Shown here piece after piece: positions 48,101-58,879 of a stretch of 64,000 nucleotides of DNA. Location: the NCBI RefSeq assembly GCF_032854445.1, contig NC_088305.1, positions 377,001 to 441,000 of the forward strand. The letters run 5' to 3'. The notes under the pieces were generated by a model. The model made no database searches, was not told the DNA's origin, and worked only from the letters and a program-made list of their open reading frames with translations. This stretch comes from Liolophura sinensis (taxonomy: Eukaryota; Mollusca; Polyplacophora; Chitonida; Chitonidae). A program made the position numbers and the translations under genes. How positions within the stretch are numbered: the first letter of the stretch is position 1; every line of letters begins with the position of its first letter.

Positions 48101-51100
48101 AAAATCCCTTGTCCATCCACCTCAGCAATATAAATCCCTTGTCCATCCACCTCAGCAATAAAAATCCCTTGTCCATCCACCTCAGCAATATAAATCCCTT
48201 GTCCATCCACCTCAGCAATATAAATCCCTTGTCCATCCACCAGATCAATAAAAATCCCTTGTCCATCCACCTCAGCAATATAAATCCCTTGTCCATCCAC
48301 CTCAGCAATATAAATCCCTTGTCCATCCACCTCAGCAATATAAATCCCTTGTCCATCCACCTCAGCAATATAAATCCCTTGTTCATCCACCTCAGCAATA
48401 TAAATCCCTTGTCCATCCACCTCAGCAATATAAATCCCTTGTCCATCCACCTCAGCAATAAAAATCCCTTGTCCATCCACCTCAGCAATATAAATCCCTT
48501 GTCCATCCACCTCAGCAATATACATCCCGTGTCCATCCACCTCAGCAATATAAATCCCTTGTCCATCCACCTCAGCAATAAAAATCTCTTGTCCATCCAC
48601 CTCAGCAATATAAATCCCTTGTCCATCCACCTCAGCAATATAAATCCCTTGTCCATCCACCTCAGCAATATAAATCCCTTGTCCATCCACCTCAGCAATA
48701 AAAATCCCTTGTCTATCCACCTCAGCAATATAAATCCCTTGTCCATCCACCTCAGCAATATAAATCCCTTGTCCATCCACCTCAGCAATAAAAATCCCTT
48801 GTCCATCCACCTCAGCAATATAAATCCCTTGTCCATCCACCTCAGCAATATAAATCCCTTGTCCATCCACCTCAGCAATAAAAGTCCCTTGTCCATCCAC
48901 CAGATCAATATAAATCCTTTGTCCGATGCATTAAAAAAAGACATGCTCCTTTTGCTCTGCATTAAAGTATTCAGTAAGGGATCTTGTGGTCTTCATGTCA
49001 CCTTTAATACAGAGTATTTATAATTTTGGACTTTTGAATCCAAAAGTGTGATCTGGCAAAACCTGCATTTGAACTCATGACATTCTGATTAATTGTCTAC
49101 ATGTTATTGTCTCTTAGCACAGCTTTAAAGGCAGAAAAATGACAAAAATTTCCATTTCCATGTACACGTCACCAACTATTGCCTGTGGGATATCATCCAA
49201 ATAGACTGCAAATACACAGTGTGAACTTTGCAGCGTATAGACAACTATGATCATTATAATTGGTTTATTACAGATCTTCTTGTTATAACTCTTACATCCA
49301 TGCCTATTATTGGTTTATTACAGCTCTTCTTGTTATAACTCTTACATCCATGCCTATTATTGGTTTATTACAGCTCTTCTTGTTATAACTCTTACATCCA
49401 TGCCTATTATTGGTTTATTACAGCTCTTCTTGTTATAACTCTTACATCCATGCCTATTATTGGTTTATTGCAGCTCTTCTTGTTATAACTCTTACATCCA
49501 TGCCTATTCCTAAAGCACATTATTTTTTTGTCTTTAGTTTATTCAGCAACACCGAGTTTCAATTTTCTGGTCAGCTGATAGCCAGTCATAAAGAGCTTGG
49601 GGACTTAATTGTAAAACATGGAGGAAAAATAGGTCAGTTTATGAACTGTTGTCTGTTATTAGTCACCATTGTTCCTTTTCTTTCTGTAAGTTTATTACGT
49701 TTGTGTATTTATTTATTTATTTATCTAATTAACATTTAGATGATTGTTGTCCAGTGCCAAAAACTAAAAAGATTGTTGTCACTTATATGGTGGTGATCAG
49801 TTCTATGGGTGAAGGAAACCTGAATGCCTAGGATCAAATTACCACCTTACAACCTTTGGCATTTAAGTTACTGATGATGTAGACCACCTTGGTGGCCTAA
49901 TGGTTAGAGCGTCCCGCATGAAGTCAGGAGACCCGGGATCAAATCCAGACCGGGTTATAACAAGGGTTAAAAGTGGTAGTTCTTGGTAGTTTGTGCCTTG
50001 CTTGGCACCCAACATTGGGAGGTTAGAGGAAGGAAACAGGACTGCTTGGCCTGGTGTCAGTATAACATGACTGTGTGGGGTGTCATGTCTGGTGTCTTCA
50101 GTGGTGGTAGCACTTTGGCGGCATGAGCTCGCCCTGCCACAAGAGCACACAGCATATGAACACTCGCCTGATGACTCCTTGTGATCGTATGAATATAAAT
50201 TGTAAAGTACGACATAAAACTCCAAGTATACATGTACATATATACTGACAAACTGGACCACATATCCCGCGCTGGTTTTAGGCGGTTTCTAATGGCAGAA
50301 CTCATGATTTATTTCAACCATTTGTTGTCTAATCATAAATAATCATGTAATGTTTGTTGGCTCAGCTGAGCTACTGCGTGGATTTCGTTGTCAATAGGCC
50401 AAGATCCAGGAGCTCGGAAAGAGGAGTTTTTTGCAACCGGTGAAAAAGCACACTTCTCTCATTGTTGGCATTTCTTTATTTTTGTTTCTCTGTTCATCCA
50501 ATTCAAGAAAGGGTGTCGGTTAAGCATTTTGATTATTGAACTCTTCCTGAATATTTTCACTGATGACATTTTTGTGTACTGTCTTTAAATATGTATGTAA
50601 TCATTAGTTCACGCAGTTCAGCCTTCACCTTTCTTCTCTTTTTTGGGGCGCAAAACAAGAAATAGGGCATTGCATTGCTGAAAAACCAAAGAAATGATTT
50701 TTTTGTGAATTGTTACCTTTTTTATTTGTTTTGCAGGCTCTTCTAAAATGTTTGACAGGTTAATCAGCACCCCAGAGGAGGTTGAAAAAGGAACTGCAAA
50801 AGTCAAGAAGGCTCAATCCCTGGGGGTAAGTCCAATACAGCAGGGTTGTAAAAAGTAAAGCTGTTGTGTAGGAACAAAGGCGGTTTACCCTAATTCTTCA
50901 ACCTTTCTAACCCCCTCTGCAACCAATATTTTGAAACATTCTGAGATAACTAATGTGCATAGGTTTATGAAGCTTGCATCTTTAATGACAAAAAAAAATT
51001 TCCATCATTTTTATAACAATTTCTTGCATAAATTCTTGTGGGAAACAAAGTGCTTTAAAAGCTAAAAAGGTTGAAGATTTACAGTATGTTAGCAATAGCG

Positions 51101-52509
51101 AGCGCTAATATTAAGATGTGGTATTATAGAGAACCTTAAAACAGTAAAGAGGAGGTGTTTGGAAGGTGCATCTCACAGAATAAGTCTGGGCTAAGTGCAT
51201 TGTCTCTGAGTTCAAGTCCAGCTAATGCTGGCAACCTTCTAAGGTCGTACATGTAACAAGGTCTGCCAGCAACGTACGTATGGTCTGGTTTTCCCCTGGC
51301 TTAGCCCAGTTCCTCCAACTGTAATGCTGGCCGCAGTTGTACGAAGTGAAATATTATTGAATAGCCTGTAAAACACCTGAGTCTTATGAATAAAACCCCA
51401 TGCTCTCATGGAAAGCTAATTAATGTAAATAACTTGGAAAACAGTCACTCAGTGGCCCAAAACGTGAGCCTTTCAAAACTGCGTCAGTGTGTCTCTCCAG
51501 TGCATTGCCTAGCTGGTGAGGCTGACACAGGTATGAAGGCAGTGTCTACTGTCACTGATCCACTACTGGTGATGCCCTACTCCCCAGAGAGTTTACAAAT
51601 AATGACAACATCCTTCACAAGGCATACATGTAGTCACCCAAGAAAGTAGGCCTATAGAGAAGGTACATTACATGTAAGCAAAAAGGATATTTGTGAATAC
51701 ACAGTGTGAATACACGGTGTGAATATACAGTGCACAAACAAAAGTTCCAGAGATTTATTGTCCTGTTTTTAAGAAGAAATCTTGACAGATTTTGGTATAG
51801 GGAATAGATTTATGTTGAGCTTAAAATGATCTGAACTGGAAATTCCTTTAGTGCGTTTAAAGTGGCCCAGTGATTAGAGTGATAGTGCAGCACATTGACT
51901 CTGAATCCTATCATCATTACGGTCACCAATGTGGTCGCTGTGATTTCAAGTCCAGCTCATGCTACCTTCCTCTCCGGTCGTACGTGGGAAGGTCTTTCAG
52001 CAACCTGCAGTTGGTCATGGGTTTCCCCCGGGCTCTGCCCGGTTTCCACCCACCATAATGCTGGCTGCCGTTGTATAAGTGAAATATTCTTGAGTACGGC
52101 GTAAAACACCAACCAAATATAGAAATAAAATAAATAAATATCAATACGGTCATGGTGAGTTCAAGTCCGGCTCATGCTGGTTTCTTTCCCGCTTGTATGT
52201 GGCAAGATCAGTGGTTTCCTTCCACCGTACTAATGCTGGGCATTGTATAAATGAAATATTCTAGAGTACACTGTAAAACACAATTCAAATAAATAAATAA
52301 ATAAATAAATAAATAAAGTGTAATGGTTTTTGAGTATCACTGGTTATTTCCCATTGTGAGAAATATTGCCAGGACTAGATTAATCAGATGTTTCACAATT
52401 TGTTTCCTTTCTGCTTCAGCCGGATACAATTCTCTCGCAGGCTTACATCTTTGACATGATCCTGACGAAAGGAAAAGCCATCAAGGACATTGAATCCTAC
52501 CATTTGTGA
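36191..52509 (+). CDS. ADP-ribosyltransferase with PBZ fingers, PARP catalytic domain and C-terminal BRCT
   Basis: Eleven exons give 521 aa: 36191-36568, 37932-38129, 38736-38911, 40649-40704, 41978-42070, 44909-45045, 45389-45553, 47443-47531, 49538-49632, 50737-50825, 52420-52509. Start chosen at the ATG in good context (gtcATGG). Two PBZ fingers (C-x5-C-x6-H-x5-H) span residues 31-50 (CPYGERCYRKNPQHFKEFSH) and 82-101. They sit among acidic Asp/Ser runs and bind poly(ADP-ribose). A charged coiled coil covers about 150-192. The PARP domain (about 235-400) has H290 (AFHGT), Y319 (GKGVYFSEY) and E373 (KELVVF), the H-Y-E triad of polymerising PARPs. A BRCT domain follows (about 437-510: FSGQLIASHKELGDLIVKHG, then LISTPEEVEKG). 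Probably nuclear, in DNA repair. Exons 1-3 and 6-11 are solid. The exon 4/5 and 5/6 joints are less certain: acceptor 41977 and donor 42071 are the pair that keeps phase. Confidence 0.85.
37080..37470 (+). repeat. about 21-bp degenerate minisatellite in PARP-gene intron 1
   Basis: Roughly 18 loosely conserved copies of 'gtaatcattgtcatgaaagg' with many indels, the most regular copies lying between 37320 and 37420. Confidence 0.8.
37650..37745 (+). repeat. about 21-bp tandem repeat x 4
   Basis: Repeats of 'gtgtaacccacttgtttgct' in intron 1, ending about 190 bp before exon 2. Confidence 0.8.
38620..38740 (+). repeat. about 30-bp tandem repeat x 4, running into exon 3
   Basis: Copies of 'aacagtggttttgattggyg' with 'tagttgtt' spacers. 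The last copy supplies the pyrimidine and AG context of the exon 3 acceptor at 38735. Confidence 0.7.
39582..39772 (-). mobile_element. SINE-A, inverted, head missing
   Basis: (TTTA)n, 'tgattggtgttttacgccat', 'cgacggcagccagcattatg' and 'gaccttcccaagtacggccg' are present. It ends at 'gagctggacttgaa', without the tRNA-like head. In intron 3 of the PARP gene. Confidence 0.85.
39938..40180 (+). repeat. 41-bp minisatellite, about 6 copies
   Basis: Unit contains 'ggacccttcttagaaggtcg' and 'gtctggctacgccaaatgat', with few substitutions between copies. In intron 3. Confidence 0.92.
42096..42369 (+). mobile_element. SINE-A, full length, with target-site duplication
   Basis: Head 'acctccgtgtccaagtggtt', body 'gtgcgcatgctgggagttca', core with 'tgaaataagtgaaacatgcg' and tail 'caaataaacaaaat' are present. 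It is flanked by 'tgtaccag' at 42086-42093 and 42370-42377. It is inserted immediately 3' of exon 5 and immediately 5' of a 25-bp array. Confidence 0.85.
42378..43402 (+). repeat. 25-bp minisatellite, about 41 copies
   Basis: Unit 'agatatatgaggttacctgg' plus 'ttttc'. Most variants are 1-bp gains or losses in the T run and GTTTCC for GTTACC. In intron 5 of the PARP gene. Confidence 0.97.
43430..44172 (+). repeat. 35-bp minisatellite, about 21 copies
   Basis: Unit contains 'gtttctaatctaacatgttt' and 'actatatcattataa', variants mainly ATA/GTA/ATG before TCATT. It starts only about 30 bp after the previous array ends. Confidence 0.97.
44375..44452 (-). mobile_element. SINE-A tail fragment, inverted
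   Basis: (TTTA)n followed by 'gattggtgtttaatgccatt' and 'ctcaagaatatttcactaat'. Confidence 0.75.
44736..44828 (+). repeat. short tandem repeat, about 38 bp x 2.5
   Basis: 'caatcaagtaatcaaggatg' and 'acattaaa' words recur just before exon 6 of the PARP gene. Confidence 0.6.
45690..46418 (+). repeat. 35-bp minisatellite, about 21 copies, fused to a SINE
   Basis: Unit contains 'tgggaggaagaaatccgtgg' and 'tcagatacatgcatg'. The last unit continues without a break into the inverted SINE-A body at 46418. Because 35 is not a multiple of three, the long open frames here cycle through three readings and are artefacts. In intron 7. Confidence 0.95.
46418..46592 (-). mobile_element. SINE-A 5' two thirds, inverted
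   Basis: 'aacccacgaccatccgcagg', 'gaactcacagcgaccgcatt' and inverted head 'taaccaactgagccacagag' are present. Its 3' part is replaced by the 35-bp array. Confidence 0.88.
46640..46762 (+). mobile_element. SINE-A 3' half fragment
   Basis: 'gcagccggtggatggatgtg', 'tgggctccactctgttttct' and 'gtattcttgagtattgcata' match the family body and tail. Confidence 0.65.
47036..47232 (+). mobile_element. rearranged SINE-A with internal 62-bp duplication
   Basis: The block 'gacctccatggctgaggggg' to 'cccaccataatgct' occurs twice in tandem (from about 47038 and 47101). It is followed by the tail 'ggtaaaacaccaatcaaata'. Confidence 0.75.
47630..48925 (+). repeat. 30-bp minisatellite, about 43 copies
   Basis: Unit contains 'ctcagcaatataaatccctt' and 'gtccatccac'. 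Variants include AAAA for TATA, AGATCA for TCAGCA and TTC for TCC. The unit length is a multiple of three and lacks stops in several frames on both strands, producing overlapping 450-codon open frames that are not genes. In intron 8 of the PARP gene, starting about 100 bp after exon 8. Confidence 0.97.
49255..49508 (+). repeat. 50-bp tandem repeat x 5, each unit with a splice-acceptor-like end
   Basis: Unit contains 'ctcttcttgttataactctt' and 'attggtttattacag'. The last copy ends about 30 bp before exon 9 of the PARP gene. Each unit holds a 'ttattacag' that looks like a 3' splice site. Confidence 0.92.
49883..50240 (+). mobile_element. SINE-B, full length
   Basis: The tRNA-like head 'ggtggcctaatggttagagc' continues with 'gtcccgcatgaagtcaggag' and 'acccgggatcaaatcc' (B-box-like). 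A body of about 260 bp follows, then the tail 'gtaaagtacgacataaaact'. It is a different family from SINE-A. It is embedded in intron 9 and does not fold as a functional tRNA because the head runs straight into the body. Confidence 0.75.
51190..51378 (+). mobile_element. SINE-A copy, head missing
   Basis: 'gagttcaagtccagctaatg', 'ctccaactgtaatgctggcc' and 'gtacgaagtgaaatattatt' match the family. In intron 10. Confidence 0.75.
51862..52138 (+). mobile_element. SINE-A, full length
   Basis: Diverged head 'gtggcccagtgattagagtg' is followed by a well-preserved body ('ctccggtcgtacgtgggaag', 'gggctctgcccggtttccac') and the tail 'cggcgtaaaacaccaaccaa'. In intron 10. Confidence 0.88.
52143..52318 (+). 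mobile_element. SINE-A copy, 5'-truncated, adjacent to another
   Basis: 'acggtcatggtgagttcaag' to a long (AATA)n tail, directly following the previous SINE in the same orientation. Confidence 0.8.
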
Positions 52510-54345
52510 CACATCCCCCACACACCACAGCCCTACAATTTGTGACACATCCCACACACACCACAGCCCTACCATTTGTGACACGTCCCACACACACCAC
52601 AGCCCTACCATTTGTGACACGTCCTACACACCCCACAGTTCTACCATTTGTGACACATCCCACACACACCACAGCTCTACCATTTGTGACACATCCTGCA
52701 CACCCCACAGCCCTACCATTTGTGACACATCCTACACACCCCACAGTTCTACCATTTGTGACACATCCCACACACACCACAGCCCTACCATTTGTGACAC
52801 ATCCTACACACCCCACAGTTCTACCATTTGTGACACATCCCACACACACCACAGCCCTACCATTTGTGACACATCCTACACACCCCACAGTTCTACCACT
52901 TGTGACACATCCCACACACACCACAGTTCTACCATTTGTGACACATCCCACACACACCACAGTTCTACCGCTTGTGACACATCCTACACACACCACAGCC
53001 CTACCATTTGTGACACATCCCCCACACACCACAGTTCTACCATTTGTGACACATCCCACACACACCACAGCCCTACCATTTGTGACACATCCCACACACA
53101 CCACAGCCCTACCATTTGTGACACATCCTACACACCCCACAGTTCTACCACTTGTGACACATCCCACACACACCACAGTTCTACCATTTGTGACACATCC
53201 CACACACACCACAGTTCTACCGCTTGTGACACATCCCACACACACCACAGCCCTACCATTTGTGACACATCCCACACACACCACAGTTCTACCATTTGTG
53301 ACACATCCCACACACACCACAGCCCTACCATTTGTGACACATCCCCCACACACCACAGTTCTACCATTTGTGACACATCCCACACACACCACAGCCCTAC
53401 CATTTGTGACACATCCTACACACCCCACAGTTCTACCACTTGTGACACATCCCCCACACACCACAGTTCTACCATTTGTGACACTTCCTACACACACCAC
53501 AATTCTACCATTTGTGACACATCCTACACACACCACAATTCTACCATTTGTGACACATCCCACACACACCACAGCCCTACCATTTGTGACACATCCTACA
53601 CACCCCACAGTTCTACCATTTGTGACACATCCTACACACACCACAGTTCTACCATTTGTGACACATCCCCCACACACCACAGTTCTACCATTTGTGACAC
53701 ATCCTACACACCCCACAATTCTACCATTTGTGACACATCCCACACACACCACAATTCTACCATTTGTGACACATCCCCCACACACCACAGTTCTACCATT
53801 TGTGACACATCCCACACACACCACAGTTCTACCATTTGTGACACATCCTACACACTTCACAATTCTACCATTTGTGACACATCCTACACACACCACAGCC
53901 CTACCATTTGTGACACATCCCACACACATCACCGTTCTACCATTTGTGACACATCCTACACACCCCACAGTTCTACCACTTGTGACACATCCCACACACA
54001 CCACAGTTCTACCACTTGTGACACATCCCCCACACTTCACAGTTCTACCACTTGTGACACATCCCACACACACCACAGTTCTACCATTTGTGACACATCC
54101 CACACACACCACAGTTCTACCATTTGTGACACATCCCACACACACCACAGTTCTACCACTTGTGACACATCCCACACACACCACAGTTCTACCATTTGTG
54201 ACACATCCCACACACACCACAGTTCTACCATTTGTGACACATCCTACACACTTCACAATTCTACCATTTGTGACACTTCCTACACACACTACAGCCCTAC
54301 CACATGTGACACATCCCACACACACCACAGCCCTACCAGAACCTG
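52497..54345 (+). repeat. 36-bp minisatellite, about 51 copies, starting in the last codons of the PARP gene
   Basis: Unit contains 'ctaccatttgtgacacatcc' and 'cacacacaccacag' plus CC or TT. The first unit begins in the final codons (Tyr-His-Leu-stop) of the PARP gene, so every unit repeats the same TGA in the gene's frame. Variants at the Y positions (CACAC/TACAC, ATT/ACT) are shared by groups of units, a sign of higher-order duplication. Open frames above 600 codons on both strands come from the repeat. Confidence 0.97.
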
Positions 54346-55059
54346 TTGTTCTGTTGTTGGTAACACATCCTACAAAACCCATCATTATATTATTTGTAAC
54401 CCATTTTGTAACACTTAATTCATGAAGCAAATTTTACTTACATGTGCTTGTAGTAAGTTGGTAAATATTTCTACACTAGGTATAACATAAGAACATGTAA
54501 AAAGTTTGCATTTATTTCTTCAAAGAGTGTTTTTATATACATCCTAGGCCAAGATCAGAATACAAGGTGTGTGTTTTTTTTTTAAAGATTATTTTCATTG
54601 AAGTTTTAAGCCCATACAGGTGTGTTAAACCTTTAATTTTACTGTTGCCTGTGATATAGACAGAAGATATGCTTGATTAGGTTTCAGGCTTAATTTTGTT
54701 TGCAATTTCAGGAAAATTTAGACTTGATTTGATGTGTGATGGTGCACATATGCAGTTGATATTTGTTCTTCAAATTTAATTTAATGTTAAATATTTAATG
54801 TGTACATTTTTAAAATAATTTTAACTGTCTGTCGCATTGAGGCATATTATGTATTTTTATGATAGTAGCGACTTCCTAAAACATCTTGTTCAAAATTTAT
54901 AAAATACAGTGCCATGTCCATTTTAATTTTATAATTGGTTGAAACTGTTGTCTACTAAAAATGGAATGTAAAAAATATCATTTGTGATTTGCTTGTGAAG
55001 TCATTCTTTTTTGTTCATGCTTCACAAGAAATATATGACCTAGAACTGACACAGGTTCA
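54346..55059. other. 3' flank of the PARP gene
   Basis: AT-rich, no canonical AATAAA was found here. If the transcript ends in this stretch the array is part of the 3'UTR. Otherwise cleavage may use a variant signal. Confidence 0.35.
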
Positions 55060-55526
55060 CAGGGTTAAAATCAAACCATAGCCCCAAAAACGCACATTCC
55101 GGTGACCCACGTTGCATCACCTGTCGGGTGTCATGAGTAGAGCGCGCGCTGCACCTGTGTGACAAGCGTAAATCAAGTGTCATCTTGAAAAATTGTCTGG
55201 CTCTAGTGTCAAAGAAACCCTTCTGCCAGATAGGCACAAGTTTTGCTGAATCAAGATGGTTTTCTCTGTGGCGGACATGGAATTGATCACCTTTTCAAGT
55301 AAAACAAGGTAGAACATCATTTCGAAATGTCCAGAACATGCATTTTTGACTCTATTTTGATTTTGGTCCCATGAACACAAATCTTAAAGAATGAAATTTA
55401 AATTTAGTCTGTATACTTAGGACATAATTGCTTTTGAGCGTGTAAATTTTTAGGAGCTGATGTAAGAGGGTTTCAGAGAGATTGAGTGTCAAAGTACGGC
55501 CCATTTTTTTATGCCCACCCAATATA
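55060..55526. mobile_element. DNA transposon copy 2, left end missing
   Basis: Closely matches 22685-23142 (for example 'gttttgctgaatcaagatgg', 'gaacatgcatttttgactct') and keeps the right terminal repeat 'gtacggcccatttttttatg', 'cccacccaatatat'. The left terminal repeat and about 160 bp are absent. Confidence 0.8.
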
Positions 55527-55885
55527 TACATGTACTCTGTTCAAGATGAGTATTTCAGGTTGCATATCTCACCTGTATGCTTATCTATGTATTAGTTACA
55601 TAGTACAGGTGTTCATTTTTGTTTAGTGGGTAGTGGGACAGTAGTGGGAAAATCTCACATTCCCTGTCAGATGTAGTCAGGTGTTGTAGTTACTAAGTTA
55701 AGCGTGTTCCTGGTTAGTGCTATTTTCGTCAGATATCTTTACCAGACTACAGTTGTACTACTGTTACTGTACTTGGCTATACATTATACATTAAACCTGT
55801 GCTTGATGAACTGTGTTTCATTGGTCTTGCCACTCACTTTATCCCCCCGATTGGGTTGTTTAGCATCAGTATATACAACTATGTG

Positions 55886-56224
55886 GGATGTACGTCTTTG
55901 TCTGGTGCTAGTTTGCCGTGATGGGGTGGGACATCATGTCTGGTGCCAGTTTGTGGTGACCGAGTGGGATGTCCTGTCTGGTGCCAGTTTGTGGTGACCG
56001 AGTGGGATGTCCTGCCTGGTGCCAGTTTGCTGTGACGGGGTGGGATGTTATGTCTGGTGCCAGTTTGCTGTGACAGGGTGGGATGTCATGTCTGGTGCCA
56101 GTATACTGTGACTGGGTGGGATGTTATATCATGTGCCAGTATGCTGTGACGGGGTGGGATGTCATGACTGGTGCCAGTTTGCTGTGACTGAGTGGAACAT
56201 CATGTCTGGTGCCAGCTGGTGGGG
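55886..56224 (+). repeat. 38-bp minisatellite, about 9 copies
   Basis: Unit contains 'tgtctggtgccagtttgctg' and 'tgacggggtgggatgtca', with about 10 percent divergence between copies. Confidence 0.92.
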
Positions 56225-56364
56225 ACTGATACAGCAACGACCAGCATTAACACTTACTTATGATTGCTTTTCTATATATGTTTTTGGATGCCAATGCCAT
56301 CATTTGGTTTATAACTTTGACCAGGCAACCAGATTGAACTCATTTGCTTTTTCTTATTTATTAG

Positions 56365-56605
56365 GTGTTTTATGCAGTACTCCAGAATATTTCACTTATA
56401 CAATGGTGGCCAGGATTATGGTGGGTGGAAACCCGGCAGACCCAAGGGGAAACCCATGACTATCCGTAGGTTGATGACAGACCTTCCCAAGTATGATCTG
56501 ACAAAGCCAGTGTGAGATCAACTTGAACTCACAGCAACCGCTCCTCAGTCATTGCCCCATAGTGGCGTGCTAACCCCCCTCAGTCGTGGTGGCCCTATTT
56601 ACTTG
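56365..56605 (-). mobile_element. SINE-A, full length, inverted and diverged
   Basis: 'ggtgttttatgcagtactcc', 'caatggtggccaggattatg' and 'gaactcacagcaaccgctcc' are present in order, ending near 'ggtggccct' (inverted head). Confidence 0.8.
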
Positions 56606-56699
56606 TATTTTGCACTTTTATAATGGTGGTCGTGTTCACAGGTTGAAGGAACCATGCAAGGCAAGCACAGCACCTCACTAGGTATATTACAATCTTATT

Positions 56700-57260
56700 T
56701 CTTCCAAGCTAGTTCCAAAACAGCGAGAAATGGACGAAATCTCATTTACCGACAAATATCTGACCTCGAGTGAACAGTCCAATTTTCAGTTTTATCAGGG
56801 GCTTTCCCTGCAACTGTCGCTGATTTAACTGCCTTTGTTGCGCCAACTGTTTTGTAAACGACGCAAAGCATTCAGTGAACTTTAAATGTCACACACAGCG
56901 TTCTGTTCTGAACTTCACTTCTGCCCTACAGATAGCTCGGAATTTATGAATATTTTATAAATATGGTCAACAGACGGGTAGATCATATTTCAATGCGTCA
57001 TACTGTTTCGAAAAGATCGGTGCTATCTACAAGCTAACGTTGCATTGTGGGCATTTCTGTGCTGCCTCATTCACATGTTATCTCATTGGGTGGGCAGCTT
57101 GGACCAGTAATTAAAATTCTCTTGCCAATTTTCTGAAAATGTTACGCCCAGCAGGTTTCCATGTAGTAAGGAGTTAAATGCAACTAATTTTTGTATTCAG
57201 CTGAACCAATTAAAAAAAATGGAGATTATTTATGGCGGTATGTCCTTTTAAAGTACACCA
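56700..57260 (+). repeat. dispersed repeat, copy 2
   Basis: Relative of 7105-7590, about 100 bp longer because of a segment near 56890-57020 that copy 1 lacks. No coding capacity seen. Confidence 0.6.
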
Positions 57261-58879
57261 GTACCCAAGTCAGAAGAGCAAGACGTCAATGAACGGAGTA
57301 TTTATTTACACGCAGAAACAAAACAGTGATGTCATGAAACAGAACCAAAACTTGCCTTATTGACACTATATACCACACATCAAACGTAAGCACACATGTA
57401 GAAGGTGGGAACAGCAAGCTGTAATAATATCATCCCAAAATAATGTAGCAGAGTGAAATTGTATGATTAATTAGCACTCCACATGAAGCCTGCAAAACCA
57501 AACGAGACTAGAGTGGACAAACTGACTTTCTGAACTACTCTGCACCCCATTTAGCTGTATTTCTCCCCACAGATCAAAATTCCCCTAGAAAAATGACTAA
57601 ATGATGGCTTGACGTCGTTTCTGCGATACTACAGCAATATTGAGAGAGTGATTGAGTGGGGTTTGCAGCAAAATCGTAATGAGAGCATGTTTTTCAAGGA
57701 CGACCTATCCTGTGTGTTTTCCAGCACTATCAAAAATCATTCAGCGCAAGAACAAACTTTTACAAAGAGATTAAGGAACACTATTTTGGAGTATGAACAT
57801 GTAACCCATTCGTCAGACCATTTAAGACATATTAGCACACTATCATACATGTATTAACTCGTTTTCAAGGCCATGAAAACCCATCAATAAAATGAAAGGA
57901 CTTCCAAGGATTTGAAGAGCCTGTGGGAAAAACGCACTTGAAATCAGCTGCATGACTGACTGAGAACACGAGCACGGACAATTAGAATTATTAAGTTACT
58001 TAACAGATCAGAATGGAGTTGGCAAATCGCTGACCTTGATTGATACCTTTCCTGTAATTCCTCAACCTTTTCACATGTTTTCGAAGTGTTTATTCAGGCA
58101 TATTCAGAAGGCATTATTCTGTGCTGACTGAGAAAACTGTACTTTTTGTGCAGCCATGAAATTGGTCAATCCAGTCAATGTAGTCTTGTCCCCAAAATCA
58201 AATTAAAAATGTGCAGAAACTGCACTGAAAGTTGCTCTTTCATATGCAAACAGGTTGAGGAATAAGGGTGTGTGTGTATATATATATATATAAACAGGAA
58301 GTTTGCTCACCTAACCATGCTAATTAAACGTCAAATCCTTCATTTTGATTTGAGATCACAGAGTGTGGTCGCACTACCCTCTTCAAAGGGAAACAATCCT
58401 ATAACCAATGGAAAGATCCATTTCCAACAGGAAACAACGAGCTGAATGAGGGTTTTAGGAGTCTCCAGAGATCACGCAGATTTGAAGAGTGGGGTCTCTC
58501 GCACACTAACATGGCTAAAAGACAAGATTTCACTGTATTTGCAGGACTGCATATACATCTTGCATTGTCAGGTCTGTTGGCTCAACTCCACTTTTAGCAG
58601 CTAACCTAAAATCATGTCTTTTAGCCGCATTAGTTTGTGAGAACACCCACCTTTTTCAACAAATCTGGAAATTCCTGAAATGCTGATTCAGCTTATACTC
58701 AGTTATCACCCATCACCAAGACAGGCTGCGCCACCTGGGTGTTGTCTTAGGGAGGGTAGGTAATTCAGTGGTATAATTAATTGGACTCTATCACTGAGTT
58801 ATCTTCCCTTAGACACCTACCTTGGTGATGGGCCATAACTGAGTCTTGTAACCTACTGAACACCAGAACTGATAATGAT
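57261..58879. other. intergenic, nothing recognised
   Basis: Short open frames (for example 57609-57857) show no family resemblance. A (TA)n run lies at about 58277-58292. The words 'cacatgtttt' and 'aggcatattc' give no clear repeat. Confidence 0.4.

Noticed and set aside
47610-49023. 450-codon open frames on both strands
   Set aside because: Products of the 30-bp minisatellite in intron 8. Same sequence read in several frames.
52481-54430. Overlapping open frames of about 640 codons on both strands
   Set aside because: They arise from the 36-bp unit (12 codons) lacking stops in several frames. Three overlapping readings exist and none has family features.
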